Shown here piece by piece: positions 35,487-43,868 of a stretch of DNA of 46,667 nt. Source of the stretch: CAYVVD01 sp964454975 (GTDB lineage Bacteria; Bacteroidota; Ignavibacteria; Kapaibacteriales; UBA2268). Every line of letters begins with the position of its first letter. Within the stretch, counting starts at the first letter, position 1. The DNA lies in NCBI GenBank assembly GCA_964454975.1, contig CAYVVD010000025.1, forward strand, positions 1-46,667. Reading direction: 5' to 3'. The position numbers and the translations under genes were made by a program. Below the pieces are notes generated by a model. The model was not told the origin of the DNA, did no database searches, and worked only from the letters and a program-made list of their open reading frames with translations.

Positions 35487-36005
35487 CTATTTATTCTTTA
35501 ATGCATCAAGCGCTTTTTGAAGAGTATCTTTATCTGCATCTGCAAGAGAGTTGAACAACTTATTCCGTAGTTCCTCCGGATCATTCTCTTCAACCCTGAA
35601 AGATTCAGGTGTATCTATATCCAGAATTTTGCAAATCGTAGATACATATTTTTTGGGGGAAACTGGTTTTTCGATATAGATTCCAGGCCCCTGCATAGTC
35701 AGTGTTTCAAAGTCAGCTTTTCCGAGGTCATCCCTCGCGTGACCTGTTACAATCAGTATCGGTATTCTTGAAAGCTCTTTATTTTTTTTCATTTCGAAGT
35801 GAAATTTTACACCTGAATGTTTTGGCATAACAAGATCCAGCGAAACGAGGTCTGGTTTTTCCTTCTTTGCAATTTCGAGAGCTTCAAAGCCATCGGATGC
35901 TTTTATTACATCAAAACCGGCGTCATCAAGTGCTGTAGCAAGATAATTCCTTACATCTTCCTCATCGTCAACGACTAATATTTTTTTGTTTAAGATTACT
36001 GGCAT
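35487..36005 (-). CDS. Receiver protein with short helical C-terminal extension
   Basis: A 172-residue protein. The receiver domain (about 7-130) has ILVVDDEEDVR, phosphoacceptor Asp57 in PDLVSLDLVMP, Thr in ILIVTGHA and Lys in YIEKPVSPKKY. The last 40 residues form an acidic helical tail (DPEELRNKLFNSLADADK) with no DNA-binding motif. It shares the PDLVSLDxxMP wording with the next gene, so the two look like paralogues. It starts 11 bases after the kinase stop, within the redox-complex operon. I infer signalling by protein contact or phosphorelay. Confidence 0.9.
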   Translation of the reverse strand: MPVILNKKILVVDDEEDVRNYLATALDDAGFDVIKASDGFEALEIAKKEKPDLVSLDLVMPKHSGVKFHFEMKKNKELSRIPILIVTGHARDDLGKADFETLTMQGPGIYIEKPVSPKKYVSTICKILDIDTPESFRVEENDPEELRNKLFNSLADADKDTLQKALDALKNK

Positions 36006-36016
36006 ATCATCACCAT

Positions 36017-37831
36017 TTAATTTTTTGTTAAGCTTTTAAGTTCTCTCCAAATGGATTCAAGTCTTGAGCGGGAAAGTAAAATTCTGAATACAGATCCCAC
36101 ACCTTCTATAGTATCAAATTCAATTTTACCGGCGTGCTCTGTTACTATTTTTCGAGTAGTCAGAAGTCCCAGGCCTGTTCCTTTGCCGCCTTTTGTTGTA
36201 AAAAATGTTGTAAAAATTTTGTCTCTCACTTCTGAGTCCATACCCAATCCATTGTCCTGGACTTCAAAGACAAGGGAATCATCTTTATCGGTGGTTCTAA
36301 TTTGTACTTTCCCGGGTTGTTCCTTCTGTAGAGTTGCAGCATCAATAGCATTGGAAACAAAATTAGTCAGGCATGCTTCCATCCCATCCGGATCGAGATA
36401 GGCTTTTCTGAGGCGAGGATGAAGTTTCATTGACAATTCAACACCTTGTTTCGCTGCTGCGTCTTTATATAATTCTACAATACTCTTTACAAGATGGTTG
36501 GGTTGGATTTTCTGTAATTCAGGCAGCCTTCCTTTGGAAAAGCTAAGAAAATCCTTAACTAGGTTTGTTGTTTTTTTGAAGTTTCGTTGCAATACATCCC
36601 AGCCCTCCATTATTCGAGCAGCATCACCTTTTTTCAGGCCCGTATCAACCATATACATCCCACCCTCAAGCCCCATCAGGAGATTTTTGATTGTGTGTGC
36701 AAGTCCGGCAACAGTCTGGCCTACCGCGCCAAGCCTTTCAGCTTCAATTTTTTGTTTTTCAAGCTGCTTTAGAATCCTCAAATCCTGCATAAAGGCAACC
36801 CTTCCGAGTACGTCATTCTTACTGCGTAACTCAACAGCTTTCATTCTAACCGGAATTGCTTCATCATCAAGTGTATAAACAGTTGTTTCAGAAACATTGA
36901 TTATCTCACCGTTTCCATTAGCCTTACTAAAGAACTCTTTCGGCATCATCTTTTCAATTTGGTTCATTACCGGTTTTCGGAAGGATGTCCAGCCAAACAT
37001 ACGCTTTGCTTCAGGGTTAAAAATTTCAGTTTTCCCGTGGTTGTTAATTGCAAGTATCGCTGCCTGGGAATTTTGAATCAATGTTGCAAAAAAGTCGTTA
37101 ATTTGCCTGACTTCACGGTGTAAATGGACAAGTTCAGTTATATCATTAGCAATTTCAATAACAAGGTTCACCTCGCCATTGTGTGTAAGTGGAGTTGTAT
37201 TTACTAAGTATTGCGTATCCTCACCCGATAAGTCTTTACCGGTCTCTGAAGAGATATGGTCTTTACCATCTTCGAAAGTCAGAGCTGCCGGGCAATTCTT
37301 GCAGATTGATTTTCTCTTTTTATACACTTCGTAACAGAATTTACCTTCAACCTCGCCGAAAGTGTCCCTCAGTTTTTTGTTTGACCGGATTATACGGTAG
37401 TTCCTGTCAATGATAGAGATAAACCCGGGAACACGCTCAAAAAGTATGTTGTATTCATGTTGGTACCGTGTGCTTTCAGTAACGTCAGTTGACATTTCGA
37501 CAACGTATTTTACCTTACCCTCTTTATCCTTTAAGGGCTCCTGGTGAACTACATAAAAACACTGCTTGCTGTTTTTATCAAGCCCCTGCTCGTTTGAAAC
37601 TACAGTTTTTCCTTCGCTGAAAACCTCATGTACTCTGCAATGTGAGCATGGGCAGGTCTTCTTTTTATATACTTCATAGCATTTTTTCCCTTCATATTCA
37701 CCAAAGTAATTTCTGAAGCTCTTATTTGCCATAAGGATATTGTACTCTTCATCTATCACCGAAAGCGCTGAAGGCAGCAAATCATAAAGCTGGTTTTGAA
37801 GTAATTTTTTAATTTCTTTCTTTCCGGACAT
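36017..37831 (-). CDS. Triple-PAS sensor kinase with cysteine-motif PAS domains
   Basis: A 604-residue soluble histidine kinase with PAS domains at about 12-120, 125-235 and 245-355. The first two share the block GxxCYEVYKK...C..C: Cys51, 60, 62 and 65 in PAS1, and Cys166, 177 and 180 in PAS2. The third PAS lacks it. The phosphoacceptor is His379 (GLAHTIKNLLMGLEGG). The HATPase has NFVSNAIDAA, DNGLGM and KGTGLGL. The paired cysteines could bind a metal or Fe-S centre, or form disulfides, so a redox signal is plausible. It starts one base after the NrfD-cytochrome gene stop, hence co-transcribed with the redox complex. The two receivers downstream are its likely targets. Confidence 0.87.
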   Translation of the reverse strand: MSGKKEIKKLLQNQLYDLLPSALSVIDEEYNILMANKSFRNYFGEYEGKKCYEVYKKKTCPCSHCRVHEVFSEGKTVVSNEQGLDKNSKQCFYVVHQEPLKDKEGKVKYVVEMSTDVTESTRYQHEYNILFERVPGFISIIDRNYRIIRSNKKLRDTFGEVEGKFCYEVYKKRKSICKNCPAALTFEDGKDHISSETGKDLSGEDTQYLVNTTPLTHNGEVNLVIEIANDITELVHLHREVRQINDFFATLIQNSQAAILAINNHGKTEIFNPEAKRMFGWTSFRKPVMNQIEKMMPKEFFSKANGNGEIINVSETTVYTLDDEAIPVRMKAVELRSKNDVLGRVAFMQDLRILKQLEKQKIEAERLGAVGQTVAGLAHTIKNLLMGLEGGMYMVDTGLKKGDAARIMEGWDVLQRNFKKTTNLVKDFLSFSKGRLPELQKIQPNHLVKSIVELYKDAAAKQGVELSMKLHPRLRKAYLDPDGMEACLTNFVSNAIDAATLQKEQPGKVQIRTTDKDDSLVFEVQDNGLGMDSEVRDKIFTTFFTTKGGKGTGLGLLTTRKIVTEHAGKIEFDTIEGVGSVFRILLSRSRLESIWRELKSLTKN

Positions 37832-37832
37832 C

Positions 37833-39722
37833 TTATTTTATCCTGGGAGGAACAACCACCCATTTGTTTTTAGACCTGGTTTCAAAGAGCTCTTTTTTAT
37901 CCTCGTCACGAATTGTCTCGTGGCAATTTTCGCATTTACTTAAGTTCGGTTTTTCCTCTCTAAGTACCGAGTCCTTCTTCAGTTCTGTATCATGACATGT
38001 AATGCATAATCCGTGCATTGCCTGGGTGTAGGAAACTGTTTTAAAATCATGGTATTCGTTGAACAAGGCATCTACTGCAAACATTCCATCATGACAATCT
38101 TTGCACAACTCTTTGGAAAGCGAATCCCTTTCCATAAATTTCCTTCCTTTGCTTATATCCTTATCGTGACATTCAAAACAATTAAGATCTGCCCCGTTTT
38201 CAGATGCATGCCAGTCGTGATTAAATGCATTACTCATTTGGTACATTTGGTTGTGGCATTCATAACAACCGGTAGCCTGATCATCAGGTTTGTTCATGTG
38301 GTGGCAGGTGCCACATGAAATATCAAGCGAATCATGGAATGTATGTTTGAACATTACCCTGTAACCATCCCGGTTACCATCGATATAGAGTGTATCACCG
38401 CCCCTGGCACGTGTAACCTCCACATCTTCATAACCTCCGCTATAAATAGCTTCTGCAGGAATTAACGCAAAAGTTATCCCAAATGCAATAACAAAATAAA
38501 AAGAGAATCTTGTCCTGTTCGCTGCGCTTACCGGGCCAAAATAAGTATGGCTGGCACCAAAACGTGGTCTTATCTTAATGTCGTCATCGGGGTGTTTTGG
38601 CTTTTCATGCCACACATTATAGTTTTCAATAAAGTAGAAGAAAACAAGTAAAGCCCCTGCTACTACACCGGCAGAAATTGCAAGCTCGGTTAATGCCGGC
38701 ACATAAAATTCACCCGACTCTCCAATGTTGTTTATGTGTGTTATTCCACCAACATTCAACCTGTTGAATACTATACCGAATACACCTGTAAGCGCTCCTG
38801 CAAAAACGATGGATACATTTTTACGGGCCGCAGGAAGAATAAATAAAAATATGGGGATTATCATTGTAAAAGCAATTTCTGAAATGAAAAGGCTGCTCTC
38901 CCAAGAACCGTCAAATATTAGTTCACCGGCGCCACGTGCGAAGATATCGCCAAACCTGAGGAGGGTGTAGATGATAATCATTACTATTCCCGAGATTCTC
39001 AGGCTATTGATAATATCCCTTTCAGGTTCTTTTTTATAAAAGTAGCTTGTTGCTGTGCTTTCTACCATTACCATCATGAAACCAAGGCAAATAGCAGAAA
39101 CGAAAAATATCAGTGGTAGGATCGGGCTGTACCAAAGTGGATGAAGCTTGTAAGGCATTGCAAGGAAAAGACTCCCAAGTGATGACTGGTGCAAAGTGGA
39201 TAGCATTATTCCCAATATGACCAAAGGTATTTTTATTTTATTCAGAAACTTGTAGATAGCTGAAACAAGCTTAATATCTGGAAACCTCTCTAATACGACA
39301 GGTGCAAATTCCAGGAATAGCACACTAAGATAAAGCATCACACACCATCCTACTTCAAAGAGCGGTGAATGAGGATTCCAGAATATCGTCATATGCCAGA
39401 TATTCCAGGGCAGGCCCAGGTCAAACAGGAGGCCTACAGCAACGGCAATATAGCCGAGAAATGCTGTGAGAATAGCGGCACGGCTTATAGGCCCGAATTT
39501 TTTAAAACCAAAAATGTAGTTAATTCCGGCTATAACAAATCCACCAGCAGCTAAGGCAACGCCTCCCATAACATCGAAACCAATCCAGAAGCCCCATGGA
39601 GTATTGTCCGTAAGGTTTGTTGTAACACCGAGCCCGAAAATAAATCTCGTTATTCCAACTGCAACAGCGATTCCGAGAATTGCCCATAAAAATGCCTTGA
39701 CTTTGTCAATCCTTTGCATCAT
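37833..39722 (-). CDS. NrfD/HybB-type quinone-site subunit fused to hexaheme cytochrome c
   Basis: I choose the ATG at 39722, preceded by AGGAGAAG; the frame is open to a GTG at 39734. The 629-residue product starts with an NrfD/HybB/HmcC/DsrP-like membrane domain of about ten helices (about 8-370; TPWGFWIGFDVMGGVALAAGG). A further helix lies at about 406-425. A periplasmic tail follows with six CxxCH heme sites at about 470, 486, 515, 540, 573 and 597. The first reads FKHTFHDS..CGTCHH, as in cytochrome c3/c7. Usually the membrane subunit and the cytochrome (HmcA or DsrJ) are separate proteins; here they are one. It should exchange electrons between membrane quinone and periplasmic carriers. 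It overlaps the ferredoxin gene stop. Confidence 0.88.
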   Translation of the reverse strand: MMQRIDKVKAFLWAILGIAVAVGITRFIFGLGVTTNLTDNTPWGFWIGFDVMGGVALAAGGFVIAGINYIFGFKKFGPISRAAILTAFLGYIAVAVGLLFDLGLPWNIWHMTIFWNPHSPLFEVGWCVMLYLSVLFLEFAPVVLERFPDIKLVSAIYKFLNKIKIPLVILGIMLSTLHQSSLGSLFLAMPYKLHPLWYSPILPLIFFVSAICLGFMMVMVESTATSYFYKKEPERDIINSLRISGIVMIIIYTLLRFGDIFARGAGELIFDGSWESSLFISEIAFTMIIPIFLFILPAARKNVSIVFAGALTGVFGIVFNRLNVGGITHINNIGESGEFYVPALTELAISAGVVAGALLVFFYFIENYNVWHEKPKHPDDDIKIRPRFGASHTYFGPVSAANRTRFSFYFVIAFGITFALIPAEAIYSGGYEDVEVTRARGGDTLYIDGNRDGYRVMFKHTFHDSLDISCGTCHHMNKPDDQATGCYECHNQMYQMSNAFNHDWHASENGADLNCFECHDKDISKGRKFMERDSLSKELCKDCHDGMFAVDALFNEYHDFKTVSYTQAMHGLCITCHDTELKKDSVLREEKPNLSKCENCHETIRDEDKKELFETRSKNKWVVVPPRIK

Positions 39723-40521
39723 TCTTCTCCTCACTTTGCTTGTTTTTTTCCATCAATTTTTGTCTGCGGTTGATAATCCAGTATGCCCCTGACATTATAG
39801 CTCCCATTCCCAGGAAAGCAAATGGAACACTATTCATTGCAATTGAAGTAGTATTTGGAATTGGCTTGTTGATATCAGGCATCCCGTAAGATTTTCCATT
39901 GAGCCTTGAATTGCTGTAATAGTTTAAAAAATCAAGCGGACAGTCTTTTGATGTTATATAAAGCACATTTGTGCCTCCGACTTCCTTTTCCCCATAGATA
40001 TGGTTAAGATATTTATCGGGACTCTCTTTTATTCTCTTCCGGGCTATTATAAGAAGTTCTTCTCTCTCACCATAGATTGTTGCTTCTTCGGGGCACGCTT
40101 TTGTACATGCAGGCTGGTCAATTTCCCCGGCTTGTATTTTGTCGTAACACATAATACATTTTTTAACATAAGGTACCGGGTTTGCCCAGTCATAACGCGG
40201 TATACCATAGGGACATGCCATCATACAATAACGGCAGCCAAGGCATTTCTCGCTGTCATAAACCACAGCTCCTGTTTCAGTTTTATGCAATGCTCCAACG
40301 GGGCAGACAGATACGCAGGCAGGTTCTAAACAATGCCTGCACTGTTTTCGAACGTGGTATTCCCCATTATGAAGGACAGATGTCCAGTTCTCTGCTGAAA
40401 GGCCATCGTTTTTCTGCCATGAACGAGGATTATCATAATCAAGACTGTTAATGATCTTGCAAGCGTTTACGCACTCTGCACATCCGATACACTTCGTAAC
40501 ATCAGTTAGAATAGCTTTCAT
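39706..40521 (-). CDS. Four-cluster ferredoxin subunit, HmcB/DsrO/HybA-like
   Basis: A 271-residue iron-sulfur electron-transfer subunit. Sixteen cysteines form four [4Fe-4S] sites: C11-14-17-21, C61-64-69-73, C93-96-99-103 and C122-125-139-143. A membrane helix near the C-terminus (about 225-246) is followed by a basic tail (NRRQKLMEK). Homologues such as DsrO and HybA carry a Tat signal and face the periplasm; this one has no N-terminal signal and begins almost directly with the first cluster. Its start is fixed by a 4-base overlap with the cytochrome b gene, so the membrane side is unclear. It presumably wires the NrfD-type subunit to its partners. Confidence 0.88.
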   Translation of the reverse strand: MKAILTDVTKCIGCAECVNACKIINSLDYDNPRSWQKNDGLSAENWTSVLHNGEYHVRKQCRHCLEPACVSVCPVGALHKTETGAVVYDSEKCLGCRYCMMACPYGIPRYDWANPVPYVKKCIMCYDKIQAGEIDQPACTKACPEEATIYGEREELLIIARKRIKESPDKYLNHIYGEKEVGGTNVLYITSKDCPLDFLNYYSNSRLNGKSYGMPDINKPIPNTTSIAMNSVPFAFLGMGAIMSGAYWIINRRQKLMEKNKQSEEKNDAKD

Positions 40522-41225
40522 AATTTTTGTCCCTCCTTGCCGAGGCTGATTGTAATTTCTTCAGGAGCTCCGGGAATAAATTTCCATGAACGGGCTACTA
40601 TCCATTGCCCGATTGGCATCAGTACGCAATGGGCAATCTTTGAAAAAGGCAGCAATATAAAAATCAACTCACCACTCAATACATGTGCAAGCATAAATCC
40701 TATGTATGCATCGGGTGAAATGGAGTAATTGGCGCAAATAAAGCCTGTAACGAAAGGAATAATTAACAATACCGGCCAAAGGTAATCCTGTTTTCTGCTT
40801 AATGCTCTTGAAGCAGAACCTGCAATCCTATAAAGAAGCAGTGCAATTCCTGTTAATACTGTTAATATTGTAAGCCAGTCGGCAATGTCTTTGCCAAGAG
40901 TAATCCCAAGCCAGCTGATGTTTATGGAATTCTTAAAAAGCAATGCATGGTCAAAAAGCAGCAGCGGAGTAGCAATCAATCCAATATGAAATGCGATAGA
41001 AAATATACTGTAAAACGGCTTTACTCTGAATGCCCTTATGGGAAACAGGAATCCAAAAGTGAGTTTATTTACATATTGAGTTGGTATGGCTTTATCTTTA
41101 GCCAGCCTTCTTGCTTCGAAGCCGTTCATTAGGGAAAGGACAATCATTCTGATCAGTCCGAGCACCATTATCCCAAATGACAACCTGAAAAGCGGCCCTT
41201 CTGCAAAATTTAATATGGTATCCAT
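40518..41225 (-). CDS. Cytochrome b subunit, NarI/DsrM/HmcE-like
   Basis: A 235-residue inner membrane protein with about five helices. Four histidines in membrane segments (80, 93, 181 and 199; SIAFHIGL, FDHALLF, AHVLSGEL, KIAHCVLMP) could ligate two b hemes, as in nitrate reductase gamma subunits. It would pass electrons between the quinone pool and the cytoplasmic HdrD-like partner encoded 3 bases upstream; the ferredoxin gene overlaps its stop by 4 bases. The pairing of NarI-like and HdrD-like subunits is the core of DsrMK, HmcEF and TmcBC. Confidence 0.85.
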   Translation of the reverse strand: MDTILNFAEGPLFRLSFGIMVLGLIRMIVLSLMNGFEARRLAKDKAIPTQYVNKLTFGFLFPIRAFRVKPFYSIFSIAFHIGLIATPLLLFDHALLFKNSINISWLGITLGKDIADWLTILTVLTGIALLLYRIAGSASRALSRKQDYLWPVLLIIPFVTGFICANYSISPDAYIGFMLAHVLSGELIFILLPFSKIAHCVLMPIGQWIVARSWKFIPGAPEEITISLGKEGQKL

Positions 41226-41228
41226 CTA

Positions 41229-42644
41229 TCAGTTCCCCGTTGTTTCTTCTTTTTTGTCAAATACAATTGCTTTTAGTATCAGGTCATGCAATCCTACAAG
41301 TTCACCGTCAACTCCATTATCTTCCATCAATTCCCTAATCTGTTTTTTACAATTTGCACAGGGAGCAACAATGTAATGCGCCTTTGAATCATGTATCTGC
41401 TTTGCCTTCCTGCGACCGTTAACAACTGTACGGTATTTGCGTACTTCATCGATTGACACAGTGCCACCACCTCCGCCACAGCAATATTGTTCAGATTTAT
41501 TTGGTAACATTTCGACATAATCATTGCAAAATGCTTTCAGTATCTCCCTTGGTTGCTCTACTACCCAGTTCTGGCGGGCAAGGTTGCATGGGTCATGGTA
41601 TGTTACCTTTTCTTTAATAATATCAGAATTGAGTTTGAATTTACCTTGTTTGAGTAACTCTGCTGTAAGTTCAAGAATGTTGTAAACAGGCGGGCAATTT
41701 TCTCCTTCCCAGTAAGTTTTTAGAAATGTTGCGCTTCTGCTGGCATGTCCACATTCTCCTATAAGCACTTTTTTACCTTTAAGTCTTTGCATTTCCTGTT
41801 GAATCATCCGGAGATTGCGCTCCAACACCAAGTCGCTGTAAAACAGGCCATAATTAATTGCATCATTATATTTTGAGCTGATCGTCCAGCTGACACCGGC
41901 AGCATTCATCACACATGCAATTCCCATTAAAGTCTCGGCCTCCATCAGCCAGTCGGAAACCGGACTGAAAAAGACGTATTCTGCTCCCTCCACATCAACA
42001 GGGAATTTTACTTTTACTCCGTGCATTTCCTCAATTTCTTCCTCGAGGAATTCTATTGAATCCGCCATACCAACCCAGGGGATAGCAGAAGTGTTCTTTG
42101 TTTTTCCTTCAAGCTGTTCGCGTGTTGATATTATTAATGCGCGAGGGGATATATCCATTTCAGCAAGAATATACCTTGCAAGGTGGGTAATCATTCCATG
42201 GTCAATGCCCATTGGGCATTCCAAAACACATTTGCGGCAGGCAGTGCATTTCCAGAATGATTCAGCCATTTCATCAATATGTTCTTCAGTAAGCTCAAAA
42301 CCACCGAATATTCTTGCGTAAAGTGAACCTTCAAATGAAAAATACCGCCTGTAAATACTCAAAAGCAATTCAGATCTGTAGCAGGGGATGTCTTCCGGGA
42401 GTTCTGTAGCCTGGTAAATCTGGCAGGCTACGCTGCAACGTGAGCATTTGGCACTTACTTTTATGAAATGCTCAAGTGCCGGACGGTAATTAGAATATTT
42501 CAGGATTGTTGCAAAAATATCGAGGAACTTACTTACACGATTTCCCTTAGGAGCATTTTCAACAATGTATTTCATTTCCGGGATTGCTTCAGGAGCTAAC
42601 TTAAATTTGCTGAAATTCTCATCTTTAGCCGCTTTCGTATCCAT
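41229..42644 (-). CDS. HdrD/DsrK/HmcF-like iron-sulfur oxidoreductase
   Basis: I choose the ATG at 42644 because GGAAGAA directly precedes it; an ATG at 42659 is in frame. The 471-residue cytoplasmic protein has two ferredoxin-type Cys groups (about C67-70-74-88 and C133-136-139-143, CTACRKCVLECP). Two CCG-type regions follow: GECGHASRS, then HDPCNLARQ, CCGGGGG and APCANCKK, which form the non-cubane [4Fe-4S] site of heterodisulfide reductases. It is expected to reduce or oxidise a disulfide-type or other two-electron carrier, with electrons from the cytochrome b partner. No DsrAB, DsrC or sulfate genes are in the window, so the physiological substrate is unknown. First gene of the operon. 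Confidence 0.9.
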   Translation of the reverse strand: MDTKAAKDENFSKFKLAPEAIPEMKYIVENAPKGNRVSKFLDIFATILKYSNYRPALEHFIKVSAKCSRCSVACQIYQATELPEDIPCYRSELLLSIYRRYFSFEGSLYARIFGGFELTEEHIDEMAESFWKCTACRKCVLECPMGIDHGMITHLARYILAEMDISPRALIISTREQLEGKTKNTSAIPWVGMADSIEFLEEEIEEMHGVKVKFPVDVEGAEYVFFSPVSDWLMEAETLMGIACVMNAAGVSWTISSKYNDAINYGLFYSDLVLERNLRMIQQEMQRLKGKKVLIGECGHASRSATFLKTYWEGENCPPVYNILELTAELLKQGKFKLNSDIIKEKVTYHDPCNLARQNWVVEQPREILKAFCNDYVEMLPNKSEQYCCGGGGGTVSIDEVRKYRTVVNGRRKAKQIHDSKAHYIVAPCANCKKQIRELMEDNGVDGELVGLHDLILKAIVFDKKEETTGN

Positions 42645-43065
42645 TTCTTCTTCCCGCATTATTGCTGATAGGGTATTGCTTATTTAATAACCCAAAAGCA
42701 ATATAACCGAAGAGAAAAGTAGAATCAATAGTTCGAAATAATCATAAAACCTTGATTCTAAAGGATATTGAGGGATTATGAATGATGATTAATAAATGGA
42801 AAGTCCCAATTTAACGCTAAGTGTATGATTTTGTCTTATCGTTACAAATTGGATTAAAAATGATTAATTTTGACTACAAAAGGTTAAAAAGGCAGTTTTT
42901 TGCTGTTTTTGTATGTGATTTGTTGTTTTATTGCGATAATTAAAAGTAAAACCTATATCCGTATAAGTTGGTATTTTGCAAAATAACCCGAATATGGTAT
43001 ATGAATTAATAATTGTTTCGGTTATATTACGACCCAAATTATAAAAATTCCTCCAACTCTTAGTC
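42645..43065. other. Divergent intergenic region upstream of the redox operon
   Basis: The 421-base AT-rich spacer must hold the promoters of the leftward redox operon and the rightward LuxR-type regulator. Apart from one possible rightward promoter (separate entry) I see no clear operator, RNA gene or reading frame of interest. Confidence 0.5.
42976..43003 (+). promoter_or_regulatory. Possible promoter of the LuxR-type regulator
   Basis: TTGCAA (42976-42981) and TATATG (42998-43003) are spaced by 16 bases and lie about 60 bases before the ATG at 43066. It is a partial match only, in AT-rich sequence. Confidence 0.3.
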
Positions 43066-43725
43066 ATGGATGATAACTATAACATCTTAATAGCAGACGA
43101 CCACTACCTGGTTGCTAAGCTTATCAAAATGATGCTTAAAGCTGCAAACGGTTTCAATGTAATAGGAATCGCTCGGGACAGCAATGAAATATTAAATATA
43201 TTTGAAGGCCGCCAAGTTGATTTAATCCTTCTCGATATTGATATGCCGGAAATTAACGGCCTCAAAGTATTAGAAACAATCAAAAAGAACTACCGGGATA
43301 CAAAGGCTATTATGCTCTCAAATCACAGTGAATCCTGGATTATTAAAAAGGCGATGGATCTTGGCGCAAATGGTTACATTACAAAACTGGCTGATACTGA
43401 CGAAGTTCTCGAAGCCATAAATAAAGTGAGACATGGGGAGAGCTACTTCTGTCGCAATAGCATGCAAAGCTTGCTTGCAAACTATTCGGGAAAAGAGGAG
43501 CAAAAAGACATTGTATCAGAAATTAAGCCATTGAGCAAGAGGGAGCGACAGGTTCTGAAACTGATTGCTGAGGAATACACAAATAAAGAAATTGCTGAAT
43601 TATTGTGTATTAGCATTCGGACTGTAGAAACGCACAGGAAGAATATTTTGCGCAAGACAGGTGCAAAAAATACTCTCGGGCTTATTAAGCTGACAATGGA
43701 ATCGAACCTTCTCGAAAGCTATTAA
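43066..43725 (+). CDS. NarL/LuxR-type response regulator
   Basis: A 219-residue two-domain regulator. The receiver (about 5-122) has ILIADDHYLV, phosphoacceptor Asp57 in LILLDIDMPEING, and the Lys in YITKLAD. The C-terminal LuxR helix-turn-helix (about 150-212) has LSKRERQVLKLIAEEYTNKEIAELL and the recognition helix SIRTVETHRKNILRKTG. It is the only protein of the 32-46.6 kb signalling block with a DNA-binding domain. It is divergent from the redox operon and 143 bases before the hybrid kinase, so it could control either; this is inference. Confidence 0.92.
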   Translation: MDDNYNILIADDHYLVAKLIKMMLKAANGFNVIGIARDSNEILNIFEGRQVDLILLDIDMPEINGLKVLETIKKNYRDTKAIMLSNHSESWIIKKAMDLGANGYITKLADTDEVLEAINKVRHGESYFCRNSMQSLLANYSGKEEQKDIVSEIKPLSKRERQVLKLIAEEYTNKEIAELLCISIRTVETHRKNILRKTGAKNTLGLIKLTMESNLLESY

Positions 43726-43868
43726 TCTCTTTTAGATGCTTCTAATTCAGTTGCTTTAAATAATGGAATGCTCATGTCCGGTTACACCGAGAAAACCCGG
43801 TCTTTCATCTCATTCTTCTACACGGTAAGAAATTTTGTAAATCATACTTGTTCAGTTCAGGTTCTTTA

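Noticed and set aside
40000..40329. 109-codon plus-strand frame
   Set aside because: It is antisense to the four-cluster ferredoxin gene; its many cysteines merely mirror that gene's composition.
41229..42644. Direct evidence for dissimilatory sulfate reduction
   Set aside because: DsrK/HmcF-like proteins occur in several complexes and no dsrAB, dsrC, apr or sat gene is present in the window.
42865..42872. TAATTTTG as a Bacteroidia-type -7 promoter element
   Set aside because: No -33 TTTG lies at the right distance and it is almost 200 bases from the next start; a chance match in AT-rich DNA is likely.
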